A stretch of 64,000 bases of DNA from Amycolatopsis pretoriensis (lineage in GTDB: Bacteria > Actinomycetota > Actinomycetes > Mycobacteriales > Pseudonocardiaceae), in contig NZ_FNUJ01000002.1 in NCBI RefSeq assembly GCF_900107925.1, positions 62,001-126,000 of the forward strand, given 5' to 3'. This document shows, piece after piece, positions 43,391 to 52,883 of this stretch. The notes below the pieces were generated by a model. It was not told the origin of the DNA. It saw only the letters and a list, made by a program, of their open reading frames with translations, and ran no database searches. The stretch's first letter is position 1. Each line of letters opens with the position of its first letter. The position numbers were made by a program, and so were the translations under genes.

Positions 43391-43858
43391 TCAGCTCTGG
43401 TCGGCGGTCGGGAGCGAGGTCAGCGTCGCGCGCGTGGTCTCTTCCCGGGACTTGTAGTTCTTCTTGGCCAGCTTGATGGCCTCGATGTAGGTGGGGAACT
43501 CCTGGCGCGCCGCCTGCAGCTGGGTGACCAGGCCGTTCTCGTCGGCGGCGGTGCTCACCATGTGCGCGGAGACCCACTGGCCGGTCGCGGTCCGGCTCAT
43601 CGCCGGCGCGTCGTGCAGCCGCTGCAGGTTCGCCCAGCGCTGCTCGAGCGACTCGAGCACGCCTTCCAGGGCCTCGATCAGCTGGTTGCCCGTGGTGTCG
43701 TCGATGGCGAAGCCGCCGGTCTGCGCGAGCCGCTTCAGCTGGGCGCCGGCGAGCCCGACCCGGACCGCCGCCATCGCCTTCTGGGCGGGGTCGGTCGTGG
43801 CCTGCATCTGCGCCGTCGCCTGGAGAGCCTGGGCCACCGCCTGGGTCTCTTCCGTCAT
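43391..43858 (-). CDS. Helical hypothetical protein of the ESX-like cluster
   Basis: A 155-residue, mostly helical protein with no recognised family. It starts TEETQAVAQALQATAQMQATTDPAQKAM and has a long central helix (NQLIEALEGVLESLEQRWANLQRLHD). No W-x-G turn is seen. It lies 20 nt after the EspG-like gene and 8 nt before the large glycine-rich gene, so it is inside the operon and may be a partner or chaperone (inference). Confidence 0.72.
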   Translation of the reverse strand: MTEETQAVAQALQATAQMQATTDPAQKAMAAVRVGLAGAQLKRLAQTGGFAIDDTTGNQLIEALEGVLESLEQRWANLQRLHDAPAMSRTATGQWVSAHMVSTAADENGLVTQLQAARQEFPTYIEAIKLAKKNYKSREETTRATLTSLPTADQS

Positions 43859-43878
43859 CAGGACTGTTCCCTTTCCGG

Positions 43879-44721
43879 TCAGTACACCGCGGCGATGGCG
43901 TCGCGGATCGCGCGGGCGAGGTCGGCCCGCCCGGCCGGTACGTACTCGGCGGTCAGCTCGCCGGCCTCGCCGGTCGTGGTGCGCACCAGGTAGCGGCCGT
44001 CGGCGGTGTCCAGCCAGCTCAGCGGGTCGCCCGCGAGCCGCTCGCCGCGCCGGCCCTGGGCGGTGACGGCGATGTGGCCGCCGCCGAGCCGCGGTTCGGC
44101 GAGCACGCGTTCGAGCACCGCGACGTCCGACGGCTTCGGCGCCGGCGGCCGGCGGCCCGGCCGCACCACGGCCTTGACCTCGATCATGCCGAAGGCGTCG
44201 GTCTCTTCCTCGTCGAATTCGGCGTCCGCGATCCGCTTCGCCGTCATGGCCGAGACCTCGCGGCCGGCCGCCCGGTGCACGACGTGCCTGCCGGTGGTCG
44301 CGGCCGGGGCGGGCGGCAGGACGCCGGTGACGACCTCGACCAGCTCCTCGTCGGCGAACAGCGAGAACAGCAGGTCGTCGCTGTCCGGGGCCTGGGTGAT
44401 CCCGAGCGCCTGGGCGCCGTCGGTGACCACGAGCACGGCGACGTCGGCGCCGAGGCCGTCGATCCCGCTGACCGCAACCGAAACCCGTGGCTCGGCCAGC
44501 AGCTCGAACGCCGTCCGCACCCCCGGGTGCAGTTCGCCCGACACCGAAAGCCGTCGCTCCTCGAGCGCGTCGTACACCTGGCGCGCGACCCGCACGAACC
44601 GCACCGGGTCCGCTGGGAGGTTGCCCGCGCGCAACGGGTAGCGCCGGATGTCGCCGCCGGTCGCCTGACCGACGACGAGGGCTTCGACGACCTCGAGGAC
44701 GAACTCGAACCTGTCCGCCAT
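43879..44721 (-). CDS. EspG-family ESX secretion-associated protein
   Basis: A 280-residue EspG-domain protein, the cytosolic chaperone type that holds ESX/PPE substrates. ADRFEFVLEVVEALVVGQATGGDIRRYPLR at the start and FVRVARQVYDALEERRLSVSGELHPGVRTAFELLAEP next are typical of the Pseudonocardiaceae versions, and RYLVRTTTGEAGELTAEYVPAG ends it. ATG 44721 has GAGGGG right before it; an ATG 15 nt further up does not. It is first of a five-gene operon and the best evidence that the cluster is ESX-related. Confidence 0.83.
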   Translation of the reverse strand: MADRFEFVLEVVEALVVGQATGGDIRRYPLRAGNLPADPVRFVRVARQVYDALEERRLSVSGELHPGVRTAFELLAEPRVSVAVSGIDGLGADVAVLVVTDGAQALGITQAPDSDDLLFSLFADEELVEVVTGVLPPAPAATTGRHVVHRAAGREVSAMTAKRIADAEFDEEETDAFGMIEVKAVVRPGRRPPAPKPSDVAVLERVLAEPRLGGGHIAVTAQGRRGERLAGDPLSWLDTADGRYLVRTTTGEAGELTAEYVPAGRADLARAIRDAIAAVY

Positions 44722-44872
44722 TTCCCCTCGCTGCATTCGTTCGTCAAACCCTCAAGCAACTTTCCTGCCGAAGGTTAGCAGTGCCCGGGAACCCCGCGTC
44801 GGCGCCGCCACGCGGGTGCCCGAAAGACCACGATCCCCGGCCTGTGCGGGCAAAGCGCGCTAGGTGATCACG

Positions 44873-45793
44873 TCACCCGATGCGGTGCTGGTGCACGCGC
44901 AGCTGGAGGGTGACGAGATCGAGCAGCGGCGTCGCAACGCCCAGCTCACGGGCACGCGCGGTGAGATCGCCGAAGATCTGCTCCCCCTCGACCGGGTGAC
45001 CGCCGAGCAGGTCGCGGTACAGCGAAGATCCCCCCATCGCGGGGTCGGTGACGGTCTTCCGGGTGGCCGCGAGGTCGGCGGCGGGCACGGGGTACCCGGC
45101 GGCCGCGGCGACGGCGGCCGCTTCGGCCACGACGGCTTCGGCGAACTCCGCGCCACCGGGGACGGCGACGACGTCGCCGATGGTGCCGCGCATCAGGCTG
45201 TTCACGGCGCCGATCGCGGCGATGAACACCCATTTCGCCCACATCGACTCGGTGATCCGCTCGTCGAGGGTGGCGCTGAAGCCGGCGTCGTTCAGAGCGG
45301 CGTGGACGTCGGCGAGCTTTTCGGGCGCTTCGGCTCGGGCGCCGTAGGCCAGGCTCTGCAACGGGCCGAGCCGCCGGATGGCACCGTCGTCGTCGACGGT
45401 CGTCTGCACCTTGGCGACGCCGCCGAGCACGGTGTCCGCGCCGAAGCGCTTGTCGAGGGCGTCGATGTGCGCGAGCCCGTTGAGGAACGGCAGGATCAGC
45501 GTGCCGGGGCCGACGGCGGGGGCGAAATCGTCGATGGCCGAGGCCAGCCCGGTCGCTTTGACGGCGAGCAGCACGAGGTCGTAGGCGCGGTCGAGGGAAC
45601 CGGTCTCGACGAGCGGCGCGTCGAGGGTGGTCTCTTCACCGAGGCCGACGATCCGCAGGCCGCGTTCCCGCAGCAGCTTCGCCCTGGCCGGCCGCACGAG
45701 GAAGGTGACGTCCCGGCCAGCCTGCAGGAGCCGTCCGCCGAAGTACCCGCCGGTCGCGCCGGCGCCCACCACGAGAATCTTCACATCGCTCAC
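44873..45793 (-). CDS. panE: Ketopantoate reductase (2-dehydropantoate 2-reductase)
   Basis: A 306-residue NADPH enzyme giving pantoate for coenzyme A. The Rossmann motif is KILVVGAGATGGYFGGRL; AVKATGLASAI, PFLNGLAHIDAL and the catalytic lysine block SMWAKWVFIAAIGAVNSL follow; the C-terminal helical part has SSLYRDLLGGHPVEGEQIFG. The neighbours are unrelated to pantothenate synthesis, so it could be a paralogue acting on another keto acid. GTG 45793. Confidence 0.85.
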   Translation of the reverse strand: MSDVKILVVGAGATGGYFGGRLLQAGRDVTFLVRPARAKLLRERGLRIVGLGEETTLDAPLVETGSLDRAYDLVLLAVKATGLASAIDDFAPAVGPGTLILPFLNGLAHIDALDKRFGADTVLGGVAKVQTTVDDDGAIRRLGPLQSLAYGARAEAPEKLADVHAALNDAGFSATLDERITESMWAKWVFIAAIGAVNSLMRGTIGDVVAVPGGAEFAEAVVAEAAAVAAAAGYPVPAADLAATRKTVTDPAMGGSSLYRDLLGGHPVEGEQIFGDLTARARELGVATPLLDLVTLQLRVHQHRIG

Positions 45794-45909
45794 GAGTCGA
45801 CGCTACGCCTGCCGCGCGGGCGGCCCGCTGTGCTCCCGGCCACAGCGTTTCCACAGCAAGACACAGCGAAACGACAGGTCGATCGGGGTGTGCCGCACGT
45901 TGAGCGGGC

Positions 45910-46821
45910 ATGGGAAGACGGATCGGCCGGACGCTGGCGGCCGCGGGCCTGACGGCGGCCGCGCTGACGGCCGGGACGGTGGTGGCCACCGACGCCCACC
46001 GGGCGGCACCGGTGTCGCCTGCGGTAGCAACTGCGCCTGAAGACACGGCGATCAGCCCGGTGGCGTCGACGTCCGAGGCGCCGTACCCGGACTTGTCCTC
46101 GGTGGCTCGCGAGGTGAGCGACGCGGTGACGGCGGCATCGCGCGGTACGAGTGTCGGGTTCGTCCTGTACGACCGGGAGTCGGACAAGGAGCTGGCTTCG
46201 CTGGACGCGGACAGCTCGTACTACACGGCATCGCTGGTCAAGCTCCTGATCGCGATCGACGAGGTGCACGCGGACGGGACGTGGGCGTTGCCGGACGCGG
46301 ACGCGGTGGAGGACCTGACGGACATGCTGGAGGGAAGCAACGACGCGATCGCCTCGGAGTTTTGGGAGCGCAACGGCGGCAACGCGATAGTGACCCGAAC
46401 GGCGGCGTTGATCGGCCTTACGCACACAACGCCGCCGACGGACCCGACGCAGTGGGGAATGGCCCGGACGAGCGCGTCGGACGTGGTGGCGACGTACGAG
46501 TATTTGCTGGACGTGATCCCGGACGAGGTGGCGGCCCCGTTGCTGGCGGCGTTGGCCGGAGCGCGCAACCCGGCGGACGACGGGTGGGATCAGTACTTCG
46601 GGATTCCGGACGGGTTGGCGGGGCGGTCTTGGCAGATCAAGCAGGGGTGGATGATCTTGCGGAACGCCCTGGTGTTGAACACGACCGGGGTGGTGAGCGG
46701 GAGGTATGTGGTCGTGTTGCTGACGCAGCAGCCGGCGGTGAGTTCGGCGAAGGGCCGGGCGGCGGTGACGGCGGGGATCAAGACGCTGGGGCCGCTGTTG
46801 ACCCAGCTGGACGCGACGTGA
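45910..46821 (+). CDS. Secreted class A beta-lactamase-like serine hydrolase
   Basis: A 303-residue exported protein. The signal sequence is residues 1-27 (GRRIGRTLAAAGLTAAALTAGTVVA), followed by a proline/alanine linker. The penicillin-binding fold shows S108-L-V-K111 (SxxK), S-N-D (LEGSNDAIA, in place of SDN) and K244-Q-G (in place of KTG). The missing E166 equivalent and altered KTG argue against true beta-lactamase; a D-ala-peptidase-like or inactive role fits better (inference). Codons in the second half are less strongly GC3 than in the neighbours. Confidence 0.8.
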   Translation: MGRRIGRTLAAAGLTAAALTAGTVVATDAHRAAPVSPAVATAPEDTAISPVASTSEAPYPDLSSVAREVSDAVTAASRGTSVGFVLYDRESDKELASLDADSSYYTASLVKLLIAIDEVHADGTWALPDADAVEDLTDMLEGSNDAIASEFWERNGGNAIVTRTAALIGLTHTTPPTDPTQWGMARTSASDVVATYEYLLDVIPDEVAAPLLAALAGARNPADDGWDQYFGIPDGLAGRSWQIKQGWMILRNALVLNTTGVVSGRYVVVLLTQQPAVSSAKGRAAVTAGIKTLGPLLTQLDAT

Positions 46822-46897
46822 CTTGACGGCGGGTTAGGCCTTCCGGACGCCAGGCCGCTCGACACAAGCGACCTGGCGACCCCGCGGCGTGCAATGC

Positions 46898-47593
46898 TCA
46901 ACCACGAGACCCCGCACCGACAGAACGGGCCCGATCGATATCAGGACCCCGATACAACCGCTCGGGAATCCGGGCCAAAGTAGACGGATGAACCTGCGGC
47001 CCCAAACCATAAAGCTTCTGAAAGCTCATGATCAACGGTCGCCAAGCGTCGGGGTCGATGTGGTCGGGACTGCCGGGAACCCGGATCGAGTCATGCACGA
47101 AAACCCGTTGAACCCGAACCTCGATGGCCACAATCCCCCCGCGCTGCGAAGGATCCTCGTCGGCGATCGGATGCACGGCCTCGACAACGGCCTCCATGGC
47201 AACCGGGCACTCGGCAACCCGAGGCGGCGAAACGGTCTCGGAAGCAACAGAAGTCAAGCCGGCACGGGAAAACTTGTCCGCGACGTGGAAGTATCCCCGC
47301 TTCACCTTCCCAGGCGGAACCGGATCGGAACCCGTCGTCAAAGCCAGCCGATCGACAGCCGCGGCCAAGTCGTCCGAAGGTAGATTCAGTACGCATTCGC
47401 GCGTACGCAACAGGTTCTGGGTGGTCTTGGACCGAGCGCCAAGCCCGAGCATCGCCCGCCACCCGAGCCAGAACGCCGATGACATCGGCGCCAGATTGGC
47501 CGAACCGTCCTCGTTGTCGCTGGAGATCAAGACGACCGGGGTACCGAAGTACAGGATTCCGGGCTCGATGGGCGTGTGCGCAGAAGTGTTCAC
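46898..47593 (-). CDS. Flavin-reductase-like FMN-binding domain protein
   Basis: A 231-residue protein with the flavin reductase split-barrel fold: YFGTPVVLISSDNEDGSANLAPMSSAFWLGW, then LLRTRECVLNLPSDD and RGYFHVADKFSRAGLTSV. The C-terminal LIMSFQKLYGLGPQVHPSTLARIPERLY is shared with actinobacterial proteins of this group. It probably binds FMN and acts as a partner reductase or carries out a small flavin reaction. GTG 47593. Base composition is visibly less GC-rich than around it (for example near 47010-47030), which could mean later acquisition. Confidence 0.82.
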   Translation of the reverse strand: MNTSAHTPIEPGILYFGTPVVLISSDNEDGSANLAPMSSAFWLGWRAMLGLGARSKTTQNLLRTRECVLNLPSDDLAAAVDRLALTTGSDPVPPGKVKRGYFHVADKFSRAGLTSVASETVSPPRVAECPVAMEAVVEAVHPIADEDPSQRGGIVAIEVRVQRVFVHDSIRVPGSPDHIDPDAWRPLIMSFQKLYGLGPQVHPSTLARIPERLYRGPDIDRARSVGAGSRG

Positions 47594-47645
47594 GCCTCGA
47601 TCCTGCCCAAGGCGCGAAAGCCGGGCTGGCGGGAATCGGCCGTCG

Positions 47646-47683
47646 CGATCACCGGCGCCGCGAACAGGCGGCGCCGGTGATCG
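47646..47683 (-). terminator. Terminator hairpin of the molybdenum hydroxylase operon
   Basis: A perfect 16-bp stem (47646-47661 with 47668-47683) and 6-nt loop, 7 nt after the last stop of the L-S-M operon. Confidence 0.85.
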
Positions 47684-47690
47684 ACGGACG

Positions 47691-48500
47691 TCAGCCGGCC
47701 GTAGTCAACGCACGACGGGTCAGCACCCGCGCCAAGTGGCGGCGGTACTCCGCCGTCGCGTGGGGCTCGTCGGGCGGGTTCGTGTCCGCGGCCGCCTGCG
47801 AAGCCGCGTCCGCGATGGACTCCCCCGCCGCCAGCGCCTGCTCCGTGGCCGTCGCCCGCAGTGGGACTCCGCCCATGTTCACCAAGCCGACGCGGCCGCC
47901 GACGACCGCTACCCCGACCATCGCCCAGTCGATCGCGCGCCGGGTGAACTTCTCGAAGCCCCAGCCCATTCCCGTCTGACGCGGCAGCCGGACCTCGATC
48001 AGCAGCTCGTCCGGCTCCAACGGCGTCGTGAACGGGCCGAGGAAGAACTCCGACGCGGGGATCCGGCGCTCCCCCGAAGGGCCGCGGGCGACCAGGACCG
48101 CGTCCGATGCCAGGACCGCCGCCGGCAGGTCCGCCGCCGAGTCCGCGTGCACCAGCGAGCCGCCGATCGTCCCGCGGTGGCGGACCTGGCGGTCGCCCAC
48201 CGATCCCGACACGTGCGCCAGCAACGGCGCGTGCTCCAGCAGCACCGGGTCCCGGACGAGGTCGCTGTAGCGGGACAACGCGCCGATCACGACGTCGTCG
48301 CCGTCCAAGCGGACGTAGCGCAGCTCGTCGATCGGGCCGATGTCGATCAGGTACTCCGGGGCCGCCAGCCGCAGTTTCATCAACGGCAGCAACGAATGCC
48401 CGCCCGCCAGCACCTTGGCGTCGTCGCCCAGAGAAGCCATCCGGGACAGCGCTTCGTCCACTGTGGACACACGCTCGTAGGAGAACGAAGCCGGGATCAC
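47691..48500 (-). CDS. FAD-binding (CoxM-type) subunit of a molybdenum hydroxylase
   Basis: A 269-residue medium subunit carrying FAD between the 2Fe-2S and outside acceptors. The FAD motifs are [17 protein letters not shown] and [21 protein letters not shown] (in true CoxM: AGGQSL and TIGG). The C-terminal CO_deh_flav_C part contains [21 protein letters not shown] 48500 overlaps the stop of the small subunit (GTGA). Third gene of an L-S-M operon. Confidence 0.9.
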   Translation of the reverse strand: MIPASFSYERVSTVDEALSRMASLGDDAKVLAGGHSLLPLMKLRLAAPEYLIDIGPIDELRYVRLDGDDVVIGALSRYSDLVRDPVLLEHAPLLAHVSGSVGDRQVRHRGTIGGSLVHADSAADLPAAVLASDAVLVARGPSGERRIPASEFFLGPFTTPLEPDELLIEVRLPRQTGMGWGFEKFTRRAIDWAMVGVAVVGGRVGLVNMGGVPLRATATEQALAAGESIADAASQAAADTNPPDEPHATAEYRRHLARVLTRRALTTAG

Positions 48501-48967
48501 CGGTCCACCTCCTGACCCGACGCGTCGATCACGGCGCTGACGATGTTGTGGTACCCCGTGCAGCGGCACAGGTTTCCCTCGAGCCCCGCGCGCACCTCGT
48601 CGCGCGTCGGCTTCGGGTTGTCCGCCAGCAGCGACACCGAAGCCATGATCATGCCCGGCGTGCAGAACCCGCACTGCAGCCCGTGCTGGTCACGGAACGC
48701 GCGTTGCACCGGGTGCAGTGAACCGTCCGAAGAGGACAGTCCCTCGACGGTCGTGACGGCGTGGCCGTCGGCCTGCGCGGCCAGCACCGTGCAGGACTTG
48801 ACCGACTCGCCGTCGAGCAGCACCGTGCAGGCGCCGCAGGACGTCGTGTCGCAGCCGATGTTCGTGCCGGTGAGCCCGGCGGTGTCGCGCAGGAAGTGCA
48901 CCAGCAGCGTCCGGTCCGGCACCTCCTCGGCCACCGGGCGCCCGTTGACCTCGATCGAAACCTTCAC
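48497..48967 (-). CDS. 2Fe-2S (CoxS-type) subunit of a molybdenum hydroxylase
   Basis: A 156-residue subunit with two clusters: the plant-type ferredoxin set C-x4-C-x2-C ([18 protein letters not shown]) with a later C (VKSCTVL), and the second set CGFCTPG...CRCTGY. The order and spacing are standard for this family. The GTG start overlaps the large-subunit stop, and the stop overlaps the next GTG, so all three subunits are coupled. Confidence 0.94.
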   Translation of the reverse strand: MKVSIEVNGRPVAEEVPDRTLLVHFLRDTAGLTGTNIGCDTTSCGACTVLLDGESVKSCTVLAAQADGHAVTTVEGLSSSDGSLHPVQRAFRDQHGLQCGFCTPGMIMASVSLLADNPKPTRDEVRAGLEGNLCRCTGYHNIVSAVIDASGQEVDR

Positions 48968-51219
48968 CGCGCGTTTCCCTTCGAAAGTGCGGCCCAGACC
49001 CGGATCGGGGTCGTGGGCATGTCCAGGTGCCGGACCCCGCGGGACGACAGGGCGTCCACCACGGCGTTGTGCACCGCCGGCGTCGAACCGATCGTCGCGG
49101 CTTCGCCGATCCCCTTGACGCCCAACAGGTTCCGGTCCGTCGGGGTGGCCATGTCGACCAGCTCGAAGTCCGGCAGCTCCACTGCGGTGACGAACGAGTA
49201 GTCCGCCAGCGTCGCGGTCGTCGGGTTGCCGTCTTCGTCGTAGGTGACGACCTCCATGAGCGCCTGCGCGGCACCCTGGCCGAGCCCGCCGTGGCGCTGG
49301 CCGCGGAAGGTCAGCGGGTTGACGATCGGGCCGGCGTCGTCGACGGCGATGATGCGCCGCAGCTCGACCTTGCCGGTCTCGGTGTCGACCTCGACGACGG
49401 CGAGGTGCGCGCCGAACGGGAACGTCGGCTTGCCGCCGCCGAACCAGACGTCGGCGGTGAGCTTGCCCCCGCCGGCCGTTTCGGCGACCTGCGCCCAGCT
49501 GAGCACCGTGCTCGACGGCGCGCCGCGGACCTGCCAGACACCGCGCTCGGCGTCCAGCTCGAGGTCCTCCGGCGCCGCTTCGAGCAGGTCGGCGGCCAGT
49601 TCGCGGGCCTGCGCGATGACCTCGTCGGCGGCCTGCCGGATCGCCGAACCGCCCAGCTGCAGCGACCGGGAGCCGAACGTGCCGACGGCTTTGGGCACCT
49701 CGTCGGTGTCCCCGTGGCGAACGGTGATCTTCTCCAGCGGCACGCCGAGCTGGTCGGACAGGAGCATCGCCAGCGACGTCCCGAGGCCCTGCCCGTGGGG
49801 CGAACTGCCGGTCCAGGCGACGACCGAGCCGTCCGGGTGGATGTCGACGCGGCCGCTCTCGCCGCCCGCGTCACCGCCGGTGATCTCGACGTACGCGGCG
49901 ATCCCGAGGCCGAGCTCGACGACGTCGCCCGCCTCGCGGCGCCGCTTCTGCTCGGCGCGCAGCTCCGCGTACCCGGCCGCCTCGAGGACCTTGTCCAGCG
50001 CCGCCGCGTACTCGCCCGTGTCGTAGGACGCGCCGGTCGGCGTCTGGTACGGGAACTCCTCGGGTCGGATGAAGTTGACGCGGCGGACTTCGGCCGGGTC
50101 CAGCCCGATTTCGGCTGCGAACACGTCCATGGCGCGCTCGAGCGCGGCCGTCGCCTCCGGCCGGCCGGCGCCGCGGTAGGCCGCGATCGGCGTCGTGTTC
50201 GTGACGACCGCGCGGCTGCGCGTCTCCACCTTCGGGAACCGGTAGACGCCGACGGCCATCAGCTCGGTCAGCGTCGGGAGGAACAGCGTCCGCGGGTAGG
50301 CGCCGGCGTCCTGGACGACGTCGAGGCGGTACGCGAGGACGGTCCCGTCGCGCCGGCCGCCGATCGTCACGGTGTTCTGCTGCGCGCGGCCGTGCGTCAT
50401 CGAGGTGAGGTTCTCGCTGCGCGACTCGACCCAGCGGACGGGCCGGCCGATCTCCTTGGCGGCCCAGCCGAGGACGGTCGTCTCGGGGTCCGCGCCGATC
50501 TTCGCGCCGAAGCCGCCGCCGACGTCCGGGGCGATCACGCGCACCTTTTCTTCGCCGACGCCGAGGCTCATGGCCAGCTGCGTGCGGGCGATCTGGGCGT
50601 TCTGCGTGGAAAGCCAGGCCGTCAGGCGGCCGTCTTCGCCCCACGCGCACGACGCGCCGCGGACTTCGAGGGGCGCGGGGGCGACGCGCTGGTTCACGAT
50701 CGCCTGCGTGACGACGACGTCGCAGCCGTCGAAGATCGACTCGTCGAACTCCTCGGCCCCGTTGACCTGCATGACGTTGCTGCCCGTGTCGGGGTACAGC
50801 AGCGTCTCGCCGGCCAGTGCCGCGTCGATGCTCGCGACGGCGTCGAGGGGGTCGTAGTCGATGTCGACCAGCTCGGCCGCGTCGGCCAGCTGGTAGCGCT
50901 CCTCGGTGAGGACGAGCGCGACGGGCTCGCCGACGTAGCGCACCACGCCGTCGGCCAGCCACGGTTCCTTCACCGGTCCCGCGGCGTGCGGGTCGAGGCC
51001 GAGGTCGGCGGCGGTGAACACGCCCAGCACCCCCGGTGCCGCCTTCGCCTCGCTGACGTCGATGTTTTCGATTCGCGCGTGCGCGACCGGGCTGCGCACG
51101 AACACCGCATGCGCGGCGCCGGAAAGCGCTTCCTCCCGCAGATCGTCCACGTAGGTGCCGCCCGCGGTGATCAGGTTCCGATCCTCCTGGCGGACCACCC
51201 TGGTCCCGACAATGCTCAT
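48964..51219 (-). CDS. Molybdenum-binding large subunit (CoxL form II-like/xanthine dehydrogenase family)
   Basis: A 751-residue large subunit that should carry the molybdopterin cytosine dinucleotide site. It opens [22 protein letters not shown]. The active-site loop is [10 protein letters not shown]; true CO dehydrogenases (form I) have AYRCSFR, so this is form II-like and CO oxidation is not supported. GGGFGAK and the C-terminal [22 protein letters not shown] glutamate motif are conserved. Substrate may be an aldehyde or N-heterocycle. It is the first gene of the operon, in the order L-S-M instead of the usual M-S-L. Confidence 0.92.
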   Translation of the reverse strand: MSIVGTRVVRQEDRNLITAGGTYVDDLREEALSGAAHAVFVRSPVAHARIENIDVSEAKAAPGVLGVFTAADLGLDPHAAGPVKEPWLADGVVRYVGEPVALVLTEERYQLADAAELVDIDYDPLDAVASIDAALAGETLLYPDTGSNVMQVNGAEEFDESIFDGCDVVVTQAIVNQRVAPAPLEVRGASCAWGEDGRLTAWLSTQNAQIARTQLAMSLGVGEEKVRVIAPDVGGGFGAKIGADPETTVLGWAAKEIGRPVRWVESRSENLTSMTHGRAQQNTVTIGGRRDGTVLAYRLDVVQDAGAYPRTLFLPTLTELMAVGVYRFPKVETRSRAVVTNTTPIAAYRGAGRPEATAALERAMDVFAAEIGLDPAEVRRVNFIRPEEFPYQTPTGASYDTGEYAAALDKVLEAAGYAELRAEQKRRREAGDVVELGLGIAAYVEITGGDAGGESGRVDIHPDGSVVAWTGSSPHGQGLGTSLAMLLSDQLGVPLEKITVRHGDTDEVPKAVGTFGSRSLQLGGSAIRQAADEVIAQARELAADLLEAAPEDLELDAERGVWQVRGAPSSTVLSWAQVAETAGGGKLTADVWFGGGKPTFPFGAHLAVVEVDTETGKVELRRIIAVDDAGPIVNPLTFRGQRHGGLGQGAAQALMEVVTYDEDGNPTTATLADYSFVTAVELPDFELVDMATPTDRNLLGVKGIGEAATIGSTPAVHNAVVDALSSRGVRHLDMPTTPIRVWAALSKGNAR

Positions 51220-51262
51220 CTGGTCTCCTGCTCGCCGATACCCCGCCGATCATGCCTTGTTT

Positions 51263-52015
51263 TCAGGAGAACGCCAGCACCGCGGCGAGCCCCAGGCCGG
51301 CGATGCCGATCCCGATGCGCAACGGCGTCGCCGGGAGCCGGCGGACCAGGTTCGAGCCGAGCCACGAGCCGGCGAGGGAGCCGAGGCAGACGGCGAGCGC
51401 GGCGACCCAGACGACCTTGCCGGTAAAGGCGAAGACGATCGCGGCGAGCAGGTTGGCCGAGCCGGTGACCAGGTTCTTCGCGGCGTTCGTCCGGGCCAGC
51501 GGCTGGCTCCAGACCGAGACGAGCAGCGCGAGCATGAGCACGCCGGCGGCGGCGCCGAAGTAGCCGCCGTAGACGCCGATGAAGAACGCGGCGACGGCGG
51601 TGGCCGGGCTCAGGCCGTGGTGCTCGGCGCCTTCGGCCAGCCGGCGCAGCCGCGGACCGGCGATCAGGACGATCGAGGCGCCGCCGATCAGCCACGGGAC
51701 GATGGCGGTGAAGGCGTCGGACGGGGTCAGGAGCAGGACGAGCCCGCCGCCCGCACCGCCGACGGTGGTGATGACGCAGAGGGGAACGATCTGCCGCCGC
51801 TGGCCGGCGAGCTCGGGCCGGGCGCCGGCGGCGGCCCCGGCGGTGGTGCCGAGCATGGCGACGGTGTTGGTGACGTTCGCAGTGACGGGCGGCAGCCCGG
51901 CGGCGAGCAGGGCGGGGTAGGAGACGAGCGAGGCGAGCCCGGCGGTGGCCCCGGTGAGGCCGGCGCCGACGCCGGCCAGGACGAGCAGGAGGAAGGTGCC
52001 GGGGTTGGTGATCAC
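51263..52015 (-). CDS. TauE/SafE family membrane permease
   Basis: A 250-residue protein with about 8 hydrophobic helices, the two-half repeat of the TauE/SafE (sulfite/organosulfonate exporter) family. GVGAGLTGATAGLASLVSYPALL and GVYGGYFGAAAGVLMLALL are the paired family motifs in each half. Substrate is unknown. It ends 44 nt before the molybdenum hydroxylase operon and could be co-transcribed with it. GTG 52015. Confidence 0.88.
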   Translation of the reverse strand: MITNPGTFLLLVLAGVGAGLTGATAGLASLVSYPALLAAGLPPVTANVTNTVAMLGTTAGAAAGARPELAGQRRQIVPLCVITTVGGAGGGLVLLLTPSDAFTAIVPWLIGGASIVLIAGPRLRRLAEGAEHHGLSPATAVAAFFIGVYGGYFGAAAGVLMLALLVSVWSQPLARTNAAKNLVTGSANLLAAIVFAFTGKVVWVAALAVCLGSLAGSWLGSNLVRRLPATPLRIGIGIAGLGLAAVLAFS

Positions 52016-52050
52016 GTTGTCATCTCAACACGGCGGGGAGGGTGGGCCGT

Positions 52051-52406
52051 GGTGAGCTTGCTCCCAGGGGGCGCGGGTGGCGGTGGGAGGTCCGGAATGA
52101 GTCATTCAGGTCTTCGGAGGTCCTGAATGACTCATTCAAGACGCCGGGCGGCGAGCGCGATGGGGCCGAGTGAGGTCGGGCTGCGCTGGGGGCGGGCTGG
52201 GTCGGCTCGGTTGAGCTAGTGGGGTCAGCTCGGCCGCGGTGAACTTGCTCGCACGGCACGCGGGTGGCGGCCGCGGCCGGCGGCGGAGGTCCGGAATGAG
52301 TCATTCAAGACGCCGGGCGGCGAGCGCGGTCGGGCCGAGTGGGGGCGGGCTGCGCTGGGGCGGCTGGGCCGGCTCGGGTGAACCAGCCGGGTCAGCTCGG
52401 CTGTGG
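52051..52406. repeat. Imperfect tandem duplication carrying TGAATGA palindromes
   Basis: Copy 1 is about 52051-52237 and copy 2 about 52238-52406; both run from GGTGA(G/A)CTTGCTC to GTCAGCTCGGC. Copy 1 holds two GAATGA-type palindromes that pair as a hairpin, while copy 2 has only one and lacks the 30 nt between. No gene is visible in this stretch. Confidence 0.7.
52095..52137. terminator. 16-bp hairpin of two GAATGA-type palindromes
   Basis: The arms 52095-52110 and 52122-52137 pair perfectly with an 11-nt loop. It is a close relative of the hairpin at 17862-17916. A single further GAATGAGTCATTC lies at 52295-52307. Confidence 0.7.
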
Positions 52407-52415
52407 TGGAGCCGG

Positions 52416-52883
52416 GCCGGGCCGGCTCGGGCAAGACCGGTTGGCTCGGGCGGGACCGGGCCGGCTCGAGCAAGACCGGTTGGCTCGGGCGGGGCCGGGC
52501 CGGCTCGAGCAAGACCGGTTGGCTCGGGCGGGGCCGGGCCGGCTCGAGCAAGACCGGTTGGCTCGGGCGGGGCCGGGCCGGATCGAGCAAGACCGGTTGG
52601 CTCGGGCGGGACCGGGCCGGATCGAGCAAGACCGGTTGGCACGAGCGGGACCGGGCCGGATCGAGCAAGACCGGTTGGCACGAGCGGGACCGGGCCGGAT
52701 CGAGCAAGACCGGTTGGCACGAGCGGGACCGGGCCGGCTCGAGCAAGACCGGTTGGCACGAGCGGGACCGGGCCGGATCGAGCAAGACCGGTTGGCACGA
52801 GCGGGACCGGGCCGGATCGAGCAAGACCGGTTGGCACGAGCGGGACCGGGCCGGATCGAGCAAGACCGGTTGGCACGAGCGGG
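52416..52883. repeat. 39-bp tandem array, 12 copies
   Basis: Twelve head-to-tail 39-bp units. CAAGACCGGTTGG recurs exactly every 39 nt, first at 52432 and last at 52861. Units 1-5 continue CTCGGGCGGG and units 6-12 CACGAGCGGG; a GGCTCGAG/GGATCGAG difference divides them further. Because 39 is a multiple of three, several frames remain open on both strands. No ribosome site or start context suggests that it encodes a protein. Confidence 0.92.

Noticed and set aside
45910-46821. Functional class A beta-lactamase
   Set aside because: SDN is SND, KTG is KQG and no clear E166 equivalent is seen, so only the fold is claimed.
48964-51219. True aerobic CO dehydrogenase large subunit
   Set aside because: The active-site loop is AYRGAGR and not AYRCSFR, so only a form II-like hydroxylase is claimed.
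52416-52883. CRISPR array
   Set aside because: Units follow each other directly with no unique spacers, and no cas genes are in the window.
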